Below are positions 47,648 to 57,957 of a stretch of DNA of 64,000 bases, in pieces. Within the stretch, counting starts at the first letter, position 1. Every line of letters starts with the position of its first letter. A program made the position numbers and the translations under genes. The stretch is from Quillaja saponaria. Taxonomy: Eukaryota > Streptophyta > Magnoliopsida > Fabales > Quillajaceae. The notes below the pieces were generated by a model. That model was given only the letters and a program-made list of their open reading frames with translations. It was not told where the DNA came from and ran no database searches. The stretch is from contig CM055607.1 in NCBI GenBank assembly GCA_029379385.1, positions 16,244,001 through 16,308,000 on the forward strand, written 5' to 3'.

Positions 47648-50375
47648 ACATGTGACAAGATTAAATATGGACCACAAATTGAACCTTGACTTTGACCCTA
47701 GAGTTTGTTTTATTTCTTTCTTTTCGCTTTTTTTTTTTTTTCATCCACCGCCTTTACCTTTCCCTTTATTTTTTGGCCGAAATCCTTCTTTCTTGAACCT
47801 TCCTTGCTTGTTCATATCCTTCTTTCTCTGCTTCTCTTGTTCGGTTTCACAAAGCTTCTAGCTCCTTCTTGTTCAGCCGAGAGCCTCCTCCTTTGCTTCG
47901 TTCAGCTTGCTTCCTTTTGGCCTTGCAGTCCCATTCAACTTATGATGCTCCTCCTCATCCCAGTTGTATGGCTACTGATTGTGAGCTCCAACCACCATTA
48001 GTCTTGTTTTGGGCCACAATCTACTCTGATTTATAGCAGCAGTCTACTTTCTTTGGCAGCAATTTCAGCTGCCTCTTCAACCCCTAACAAGTTGCTTACC
48101 AGCCTTTGTTTGAGGTAAATCTTAACTACTTCAAATCTAGGTGATTTACTAGATTTTCTTGGAACTAGCTGCTACCTTTTTGGTTTCTTAGATGGTTGTA
48201 GGAATTAGAAGAGAAAAGTTGGAAACCTAACTGTGTTAATGATAAGAAAACAATAACTTGTTTAGGGTTTCTTTCTTTTAAATTTTTTTACTGTTTATTG
48301 CTTGTAGGGGCATTGTTCACTAGCACTATTTTGGTACTTCTGACAAAATGACATGTGGTCAACGGAATATCCTATTAGGAGGGTAGTCTACTAAAGTAGT
48401 TTATCTCTCTCGAAAAACTTTCTGCTTCAATTATCTGATTTTGCACTTTTCATCGCAGCAAATTCTTTGAACCATTTTATAAAATATTATGCTAGGCTAT
48501 TTATGGTAGTACAATTATGGTGCACATAACATATAGAAAGTTTAATGCATTGAATCACATGGCAGTAAGGTTTTAGGCATGTGAGAGGGTGGTCCTCTGA
48601 CATATTGGAAGTCAAGGATGAGATATTTTGTTTGTTTGTTTGTTTTTTTTTTTTTTTTTTTTTTGTGTTGGAAGAAATGGAGGACTTCTACCCATTTGCA
48701 CTTCATATCCCAAATTTTCATTTGTTGGCTTCATAGCCCAATTTTGCATTTGTTAGCAATTTTATGAGGAAAAAAAGAAAGAGGTTTGATGTACTACCTT
48801 AAGAAACTCAAGCTTAAGTTGGTTTTCTTAAAGTTTAATTGAAGCCTTTCTTGATTGTTAAGAATTAGATGCTGAATTTAATTATTTGTGAATAAGGATT
48901 TAAGAATTAAGTATCATATATAGTGATTATATAAATTGACAAAGGAATTCTTCGAATTGAAAGATGCTGGTGTGGGAATTGTATATTTCAAGACTTTGAT
49001 GAATTTTAAATAATTGATTTAACTTGAATAAGCTGTTGGGAATATGAATTTTAAATAATTGATTTAAAAGAAAAACTTATATAAGTTGATATATAAGCTT
49101 AGTAATTAAAAGATTATAACAATAATGTTTATGAACTAAGTATTATTTGAAATAATAAATTTCAGTTTTGGATCCTTCTATAGGTTGATGACACACGTAA
49201 ATGCAGGAGAAAATGATAAACAAGATTTATAAACCGGTGAGTGGTTAACTGTTACCTTTGGGGACTAGATTATTATGTGTAATTATATATGTATTTGAAT
49301 AGATGTGATACATGAAAAATAAATAAGTGCAGTATTTCAGTGATATATTTAAATTATGCTTGTTTGATATTGGTTGTGGTTGATATGGGTCAACAAAGTG
49401 AGATTTTTCTGAAAAATAATTTTTATTTCTGAAATTGAAATCCACTAGGACATTTTGATATGAGATACTCTGATTTTGATAATTGTTTTAAAAGAAATGA
49501 GTGTTCAACCTCGGTAGGATGAATTATGTACAAAGAATTAACTTGTTGTGCCGATACGTAAATGCCTAGTGGGGAAAGATATTGTTGTGCGTGGATGAGT
49601 TACTTTGTTGGCTTTTTGCTTGCTTTGTATGCTTTGTCAGATTTAGGTGCCCTAATTTCTTTGATTATTTTGATTGGATTATACAAAGTGTTATGTGAAC
49701 TATGCTTGCTAAGTTTTATATTTCCATAATTGTACTTGTGTAATCTTATTAGTTATTTGGAATATATGATATATTGACTTTAGTTGATTATATATCTTTT
49801 ACATATGTTGAGTGATGCTAGTACCCTTTGGGTACGCTTTTCCACTCATAGAGTCTGTAGGACTCATCACTCACATTGTTAATTTTTTTTTTAGTAATAG
49901 GATCTCGCTTGATAACAATTATCGATATTGGACTTGCCAAATATTAGGCGGCAAGTAACTCTTCAGAATCTCATTCTTGAAGTTAAAAGGTGAACGTTTG
50001 CAGTCACACTAAAGCTATAGGGAGTCTAGTCTTATGTAATATAATAGTCTAGTTATTTGTTATTGTGATGAGAATCGGAGCAGAGCTCCTTGTTGTCTTT
50101 GTTGTTGTGGTTGTTATTGTATAACAACAAGAATGTGTGTTTATCTTTTATGAGCATGTTTCACTTTATGGGAAACCTTTGCCAAAGTTTTTTTAATAAA
50201 TTGTTATAAGTTTCAATAAACCAATTTTTTTTAGTTAACTCATATTTCATAAAAATTTATTTTTATTTTTCAGTTTAGTCAAGAGTTATGTTTGTTTCTT
50301 AGTTTCGAAGTCAAGGTTACTCAGATTTGGTCATCTATTCCTCTGTCCAGTCATGCCTCTATGAGGGGTGTGATA
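47506..50375 (+). repeat. 5' LTR of nested element
   Basis: About 2870 bases. Includes a (CATA)n(TA)n tract (47600-47645), a TTTGACCCTAGAG block, the palindrome GTACCCTTTGGGTAC (49821-49835) and the CTCTATGAGGGGTGTGATA end. Relative to the 3' LTR it lacks a block of roughly 800 bases near 49040 and keeps 47936-48696. Confidence 0.8.
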
Positions 50376-50378
50376 AGT

Positions 50379-50390
50379 TGGTATCAGAGC
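50379..50390 (+). promoter_or_regulatory. Primer-binding site for initiator Met-tRNA
   Basis: TGGTATCAGAGC, three bases past the 5' LTR end, is the standard plant LTR-retrotransposon site for priming minus-strand cDNA. Confidence 0.85.
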
Positions 50391-52535
50391 TTGGGTTTAA
50401 AGGTATGTGATTGCAAATATGGAACGTTGTTGCTTTGTTTGCCTACATTACCTGGGCCGTATGTGGACTTAGTGATACGTTCTAATTCATCCTGAAACTT
50501 CAAATTGTGATTCTCTAATGTACTATCCTTAGCTTTATACGATACATGAGCACGGAATTCATTTATATTTGTTTAGAAATGTTAGCACATTTGATAAGAA
50601 ACTAAGTCGTAAAGAACCATGAGTAATTTAGTTGAAAATTTGAATTTAGCAATAATGATCTCCATAAGAGGCAAACCCTTCAATTTAATTTAACTAAATA
50701 AACTGTTGTTTGCAAAATTATTGTACTTGAGATTTAAATAGGAATAATGAGGAGCAAATGAATTAAAAGATCTACTTTATGTAGATTTTATGAACTATAG
50801 AAGAAACCCACTTCGAACCTAATTATTTTTACTCCGAGTTGGATCGTGGAAACTTATATACATTTGTACTCCATCCATTTCCTTCTAAACCTTTTTCCTA
50901 AGAGATACAGAACGTGTCCTTTTTAATAACAAACTCACAGACTAATCTTAATATTTAATATCAAATCTTGTAATTAATACACTTATTAGCTAAAAGAACA
51001 AGGTCTAAATCACCTTAACTCTGAGTATAACAAAGTTTCTTTTACTAAATGTTTTCTATTTGAAAGCTAAAGGTGCGAATGTAAGATTGGTTGGACAAGA
51101 AGTTTATTTGTTTTGATAGGTTTTCTTGAAATGCTCTAGTTCGTTTGTCAATTTGTTTTGACTGTATAATTCTTCTAAGACTCAATATATGTTTGGAATA
51201 TCATCAATTCTGAATTACGAAGAATGATGTTCTGAGAATTGTTTTCCGTATTCGATGAAAGTATAATAAATTCTAAGTCATTTCTTTTGAACTCATAATA
51301 TTTTTGCGGCTTTCATAGATTTTTAAAAGCAAGAGGTAGGAAGTAGTATGCGAAGTATTTTTTTAGGATGTTTCGAGAAATATTTTTGGTGCTAAATATT
51401 TCTAGTGGAAAACTTTAATAAAACATTTCTGAAATCTAAAATTTATTGGATTTAGTTGGGTATTACAGAAAAAATATTTTAAAAAAAATATCCCCTTATA
51501 TAGTTGTATCTTTGACTCGATGGATTCAATGAAAATGTTAAACTTATTGATCAAATGTTGATGATCAATATATAATGTTTACCTTCATACTTGTTTAACT
51601 TTAAAATATATATATATGATTCTATATATGTATAATCAGAACAAATGTAAGTCGCAAACTTAACTAATTGTCATAATCTGACACTAAACTACGAAATTAA
51701 AATAATATGATATAAGTCTTGATGAATAAATTTGTATCATATACTGGCAATAGTAATAGCAAAAGAATGTTATTTTGTACTGTCAGGTAAGCCTAACTCT
51801 ACGTATTCTGGTACAAGGAAACTACAATTAAAATATTGATTTCATTTGATTACACACAAAAAATTTGTATCAGAAAAACTACATGCCACGTATATTAATT
51901 ACAAAAGGAAATTAATAAATGGTATATTAAAGTCGGACTCTATTTGAGTCTATTAGTCAATTAATTTAACCTTTAGGACATGTATATGGTATTAATACTC
52001 AGTTTGAATGAGAAAAAAACATGGTATACAGTCTTTAGAGGATATAATTTATTAAGAAATCTATATATATTGGCAAAATTGCAATTATTGTTAACCAAGA
52101 AGGAAAATATATGTGTGTGTGTGTGTAGCTCGTTTGAATCAAAAAATGGAAGCTAATTTATTTTACTCATGTAATTATCTAATTTAGTTCATTAATCAGA
52201 ATTTAAATATATATATATATATATATGATATGTTTCTAAGCCTGGATTGGGATTTAGGTATTTAATTATCAGAGTGGCGTAGCGAAACTATGTGGGGCCC
52301 ATAACCCATAGGTTCCAAGAAGCAGAGGGGGACAAGAGCCTAATGTGTAAGAAGTAATCAGTGACGAGTATAAATAGACGAGTCTGTAAACTTCGATTAA
52401 TTTTTTTGGTGAAAACCAAGAAACAAGACAGTACATGAAAAACCAAAATTGTAGTGAAACAACAATATTTACATCCGATTTAGGTAAACAATTTATCAAT
52501 ATTCTTTGTTGTTGAAATTCGGGACGAATTTTTTT

Positions 52536-52547
52536 AAGGGAAAGAAA
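52536..52547 (+). promoter_or_regulatory. Polypurine tract
   Basis: AAGGGAAAGAAA just before the 3' LTR, preceded by GGGACGAATTTTTTT. This is the usual setting of the plus-strand priming site in plant gypsy elements. Confidence 0.75.
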
Positions 52548-52548
52548 T

Positions 52549-52648
52549 TGTTATAACCCAATATTAAAATATGAATTTGAATAATTTGGTGAAATTCTTG
52601 TTCATAAAAGCAGGTGCATACATATAAAATAAATTAAATATTATACAT

Positions 52649-52679
<31 letters not shown>

Positions 52680-55445
52680 AATATATGTGACAAGATTAAA
52701 TATGGACCACATAATTGAACCTTGACTTTGACCCTAGAGTTTGTTTTATTTCTTTCTTTTCCCTTTTTTTTTTTTTCATCCACCGCCTTTACCTTTCCTT
52801 TTATTTTTCTGGCCGAAATCCTTCTTTCTTGAACCTTCCTTGCTTGTTAATATCCTTCTTTCTCTGCTTCCCCTGTTTGGTTTCACAAAGCTTCTAGCTC
52901 CCTCTTATTCAGCCAAGAGCCTCCTCCTTTGCTTCATTCAGCTTGCTTCATTCAGCTTGCTTCCTTCTGGCTTTGCAGTCCCATTTGCACTTCATATCCC
53001 AATTTTGCATTTGTTAGCTTCATAGCCCAATTTTGCATTTGTTGGTAGTTTTATGAAAAAAAAAGAAATAGTTTTGTTGTACTACCTTAAGAAACTCAAG
53101 CTTAAATTGGTTTTCTTAAAATTTAATTTAAGCCTATCTTGATTGTTAAGAATTAGATGCTGAATTTAAGAATTAAGTATCATATATAGTGATTATATAA
53201 ATTGACAAAGGAATTCTTCAAATTGTAAGATGTTGGTGTGGGAATTGTATATTTCAAGCCTTCGATGAATTTTAAATAATTTATCTAACTTGAATTTGAT
53301 GTTAGGAATATGAATAAAATGGGGATTGATGAAATATTTCTAACACCTTGATAAGCTAACTGGGAAGTTTCATAATTTATTTCTCAAGTATGAGAATTCT
53401 ACAAGCATTAGAATCCAAGTCAGATAACCAGAATTGTACGAGTGCACTGTTTTTGTTCATGTGAGGAATCGAGTAAATTCAAGACTAATTTTAGAAAAAG
53501 TTTCTAAATAAGAAAAATAGATAACTTCCTAAAGTTAAAATTTCAACTTGATTTTATTAAATTTGATTAAGTATGTAAGTGAAAATAAACATATATCTAA
53601 GGGAATTGTGAAATCCCTAAAAGGAGTAAATTTTAAATAATTAACTGTACTAATATACACATCCAAAAAATATATATGATACTATATAGAAAGATATAAT
53701 TGTCTATTAATAAATCCAATAAACAGAATTGGATTTTCTTTTTCCTAGAGAAAGTTATGTCAAAATAACTAAGTTAATGTCAGAGCTGCCAAAATTCTGC
53801 ATTTTGCATAATCTAATGCAACTTTAAAGAATAATGTATTGATATATATACATCCAAAAATTTCAAATTATATACCATTATAAAGCTACATGTGTCTAGT
53901 ATTTAATAAATTTTACGAAACTAGATTTGGAATTTCTTAGAGGAAGATATTACTATTAGAGTGAACACTGGACCAAACTCCAAATTTAGACAGTTTCAAC
54001 ATCTTTAACTCACTAGTGCTTTCTATCTTTTCTAATGTTTCCTTCTACCTTATGCATTGTCAAGACATCTAAAATGTCTTTTCATATAAAGTACAATTCA
54101 TACTATTTGACATGTAATGGCTTAATAGAAAACTTTCCTAAAAAAAAAACTTATATAAGTTGATATATAAGCTTAGTAATTAAAAGATTATAACAATAAT
54201 GTTTACAAACTAAGTATTATTTGAAACTATAAATTTCAGTTCTGGATCCTTCTGTGGGCTGATGACACACGTAAGTGCAAGAGGAAGTGATGAACAAGAC
54301 TTATAAACCGGTGAGTGGTTGTTATCTTTGGGGGCTAGATTATTATGTGTAATTATATATGTATTTGAACTAGATGAGATATATGGAAAATAAACAAGTG
54401 CAGTATTTCAGTGATTTATTTGAATTATGCTTGTTTGATATTGGTTATGGTTGATAAGGGCCAACGAAGTGAGATTTTTCTAAGAAATGATTTTTATTTT
54501 TGAAATTGAAATCCAGGTTCACCTAAGATATTTTGATATGAGATACTCTGATTTTGGCAATTGTTTTAAAAGAAATGAGTGCTCAGCCCCAGTAGGATGG
54601 ATTGTATACGGAAAATTAACTTGTTGTGCATGAGCGTAAATGCCCGGTGAGGAAAGATATTGTTGTGCGGGGCTGAGTTACTCTATTGGCCCTTTGATTG
54701 CTTTGTGAGATTTAGGTGCCCTAATTTCTTTGATTATTTTGATTGGATTATACAAAGTGTTACGTGAACTATGCTTGCTAAGTTTTATATTTCCTTAATT
54801 GTACATGTGTAATCTTATCAGTTATTTGGAATATACGATATATTGATTTTAGTTGATTATATATCATTTACATGTGTTGAATGATGCTAGTACCCTTTGG
54901 GTACGCTTTTATACTCACGGAATCCGTAGGACTCATCATTCGCATTGTTAATTTTTTTTTTAGTAACAGGATCGCGCTTGACAACAATTATCGATACTAG
55001 ATTTGCCAAGTATTAAGCGGCAAGGTAACTCTTCAGAATCTCAATCTTGAAGTCAAAGGGTGAACGTTTGCAATCACACTAGAGTTATAGGGAGGGTAGT
55101 CTTAAAGTAATGTAATAGTTTAGATATTTGTTATTGTGATGAGAATCGGAGCGGAGCTCCTTGTTGTCTTTGTTGTTGTGATTATTATTGTATAACAATA
55201 GGAATATGTGTTTATATTTTATGAGCATGTTTCACTTTATAGAAAACCTCTGCCGAAGTGTTTTAATAAATTGTTATAAATTTCAGTAAACCAATTTTTT
55301 TTAGTTAACTCATATTTCATAAAAATTTACTTTTATTCTCCAGTTTAGTCAAGAGTTGTGTTTGTTTCTTGGTTTCAAAATCAGTGTTACAGAAGTTTGG
55401 ATATCCATTCCTCTGGCCAATTATGCCTCCGTGAGGGGTATGACA
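52549..55445 (+). repeat. 3' LTR of nested element
   Basis: About 2897 bases. A (CA)n(TA)n tract replaces the (CATA)n of the 5' copy. A block matching 47936-48696 is deleted at CCCATT (52980-52985). It keeps 53313-54143, which the 5' LTR has lost. It ends CCGTGAGGGGTATGACA. Confidence 0.8.
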
Positions 55446-56640
55446 CCCTTGGAATAAATAATATATTTTTTATATACTTTAAATTTAAAAAATATCATAC
55501 ACTACAAATTTAAAATTTATTATATATTTAAAATTTAAAAATTATCTACACTTTAAATTTATAAAATATCATAAATTTTAAAATATCATACACTATAATA
55601 AAAATATATATATATCATACACTACAAATTTAAAAATTATTATACATTTTAAATTTAAAAAATATCATGCACTATAAATTTAAAAACTATCATAAACTCT
55701 AAATATAAAAAATGTCATATACTCTAAAATTAAAAATTATCAAACACTATAATTTAAAAATTATTATACATTTTAAATTTAAAATTTATCATACATTTTA
55801 AAATTTAAATACATCATACACTATAATAATAAAAAAAAATTATCATACACTATAAATTTAAAAATTATTATGCATTCTAAATTTTAAGAATATCATACAC
55901 TATAAATTTAAAAATTATTATAACTTTTAAAATTTAAAGATATCATATTTTAAAATTATCATACTTTTAAAAATTTAAAATTATACACTTTAAATTTAAA
56001 ATTTATCATACATTTTAAAATTTAAATATTTCATACACTATAATAAAAAAAATATCGTACATTATAAATTTAAAAATTATTATACACTTTAAATTTTAAA
56101 AATATCATAGACTATAAATTTAAAATTTAAAAATATCATATTTTAAAATTATCATACATTTTGAAATTTAAATATATCATACACTAAAAATTTTTAAAAT
56201 ATCATACACTTTAAATTTAAAAAATATCATGAATTTTAAAATTTTAAAATACCATACACTATAATAAAAAAAATTATCATACACTATTAATTTGAAAATT
56301 ATTATACATTTTAAAATTTGAAAATATAATACACTAAAAATTAAAAAATTATCATAAATTTTAAAATATCATATTTTAAAATTATCATACATTTTAAAAT
56401 TTGAAATTATCATAAACTTTAAATTTAGAAAATATCATACACTATAAATTTATAAATTATCATTTATTTTAAATTTTAAAAATTATCATACACTATAAAT
56501 TTAAAAACTATCATATCTTTAAATTTGAAAAATATCATACACTTTAAATTTATAAAATATCATTTATTTTAAATTTAAAAATTTAAAAATATCGTGTACT
56601 TTAAATATTTTTTTTATATAAATTATCATATACTTTGAAT
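55446..56640. repeat. AT-rich subterminal array, right end of MULE
   Basis: Dozens of variants of TATCATACACTATAAATTTAAAAA follow each other, with a period of roughly 25-35 bases. It mirrors in position the AT array inside the left end but has a different unit. Confidence 0.75.
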
Positions 56641-56689
56641 GAGGAGAGATGAAAACATTGGGATTGTGTTGATTACGGGGAAGAAAGCT

Positions 56690-57078
56690 ATGGAGGGCAA
56701 AAAAAGAACCTCATGCAACTTTTGAAACAAAGATTGGGCAGGAAAAAATTAAATACGTGAAGGGAAAAAGGAAGGGGAAAATGCCAAGCCTAAAATTCAA
56801 TTTTCAATAACCGATTTCAATGCAAGCATCAATGCAGCACCAAGCGCGAGCCCGTGGGCCCTTTTCTGCATCCGGAAATCGAATTTTCAACATCTGATTT
56901 CAGTGTCTGCTACTGTTCTCTGTTTTGTGCATGTAGTAGGCCAGTGGCGTGTAGTGGGCTGTTGATATAGACCCATAAATCGAATTTTAAAAATTTGGTA
57001 TCTAAATTGACTATTTAGATACAATTCGTACCACATTGAGCTAAAAATTAAAAATTAGACCCTTATGCCAGAAAAACC
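56690..57078 (-). repeat. MULE right terminal inverted repeat
   Basis: Reverse complement partner of 38350-38720 (see that entry). The outer end on the plus strand is GACCCTTATGCCAGAAAAACC. It includes GAGCCCGTGGGCCC, which matches the GGGCCCAC...part of the left repeat. Confidence 0.8.
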
Positions 57079-57087
57079 TTGCAACCA
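57079..57087. repeat. 9-bp target-site duplication, right copy
   Basis: TTGCAACCA, identical to 38341-38349, directly outside the right inverted repeat. Confidence 0.85.
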
Positions 57088-57150
57088 CTGACTAACTTTA
57101 TACTTTCATTTACATTTTCAACCCAAAGGTCCCACCAAGCATGCCAAATT

Positions 57151-57690
57151 ATTAATGGCAACTTAAGCAGCTACTTATCAAGAACTTGTATTCCAAATTT
57201 GAATGATCAAACAATTTTGAATAACCCTCAAACTCTAGTACAAAGTACTAGAATGTGTAAATGTAAGAACAAATTAACAATTCCTAAAGATAAACATAAA
57301 TATCAATGCAGAGAAAAATAAAGAAAACTAAAAGTAAACAAAAAATAATAATGATTTGTTGATTGATTTAAAAACTTCCACAAATATGTCAAACGACAAT
57401 GTTATAGTATCCAGAGTTTCGAATACAGTTAATTCAAATTTTAAACTATTCAAATACTGTAACAACCGACATTGCCAAATAAACGTCATTAATATAAATC
57501 AACTGCTCCAATTGCTGACTTTCAACGTCACATTACATCAAAAGACTTGGCCGAATAGTTTGTAAATTTGAGGTACTATGATCAATGACTTTCAATGATC
57601 CTTTCCCCAAAGCCATTTTGCGGTTCAGACGCAAGATATTCCGGACATATCATACTTGGCCGAATAGTTTGTAAATTTGAGGTACTATGA
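57151..57690. repeat. Dispersed repeat copy 2 (partner at 32938)
   Basis: Collinear with 32938-33440. It contains an extra local duplication: CTTGGCCGAATAGTTTGTAAATTTGAGG...ATGATCAA at about 57547 and again at about 57656. It lies in the 3' flank of the FBL11 gene. Confidence 0.55.
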
Positions 57691-57957
57691 TCAACTTCTT
57701 TTACAACATTCTACAAATGTACAGATAAATAGGTTTAATCAGCAAATAGAGAAAAAGTACAGGTCACATACAATGAATACTGTAAGAGATCCTCAAGGGA
57801 ATAAACAACTCGAGATACTCCTGTGACGTATTTAAATGCCAAAATCAAAAAATAAAATTGCCTTGTTTGCGACATGCTATCCAAGATATCACTTGCCCTT
57901 GCTCAGTTACTGAATGAGCTTGGAAAAATTATTCTGATAAACACTCAATGTTGGTGA

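Larger units (their letters stand above)
50376..52548 (+). other. Non-coding interior of nested element
   Basis: About 2.2 kb between the LTRs. No retroviral-type protein could be read in any frame. There are short microsatellites, (TG)n near 52112 and (AT)n near 52208. A GC-richer part (52270-52340) is unassigned. Confidence 0.6.
47506..55445 (+). mobile_element. Gypsy-type LTR element, gutted, nested in the MULE
   Basis: Two LTRs in direct orientation (47506-50375 and 52549-55445), each starting TGTTATAACCC and ending TGATA/TGACA. A primer-binding site TGGTATCAGAGC (50379-50390) complements the 3' end of initiator Met-tRNA. A polypurine tract is at 52536-52547, after TTCGGGACGAATTTTTTT. 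The flanks are CCCTA and CCCTT, a 5-bp target duplication with one mismatch. The interior (50376-52548) is only about 2.2 kb and shows no gag or pol, so the element depends on a relative. The leader and tract style fit gypsy/chromovirus-like elements, but without pol the superfamily is inferred. Confidence 0.8.
38350..57078 (+). mobile_element. Mutator-like element (MULE) with nested gypsy element
   Basis: The element is bounded by an exact 9-bp duplication and by long terminal inverted repeats whose outer ends read TTTTTGGACACAAGGGTCC (left) and, on the opposite strand, TTTTTCTGGCATAAGGGTC (right). Inside, plus strand, are a mudrA-type transposase relic (41069-43585), a PMD gene relic (44090-45966) and a third unknown gene relic (46617-47241). 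AT-rich tandem arrays lie inside both ends. A gypsy-type LTR element (47506-55445) is nested to the right of the third gene. Total length is 18729 bases, about 10.8 kb without the nested element. The transposase is broken, so it is no longer autonomous. Confidence 0.85.

Noticed and set aside
47652..48001. Hydrophobic open frames of about 70-98 residues, mirrored at 52715-53025
   Set aside because: They lie in the 5' part of both LTRs, are rich in Phe/Leu/Ser from T/C-rich DNA, and are not conserved as protein between the copies.
55446..56640. Regular short repeats as a CRISPR-like array
   Set aside because: Units are AT-only, vary in length, have no distinct spacers and lie in a plant transposon end.
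57079..57321. 80-residue plus-strand frame after the MULE
   Set aside because: It begins at the target duplication and runs through a dispersed repeat, with no similarity to known proteins.
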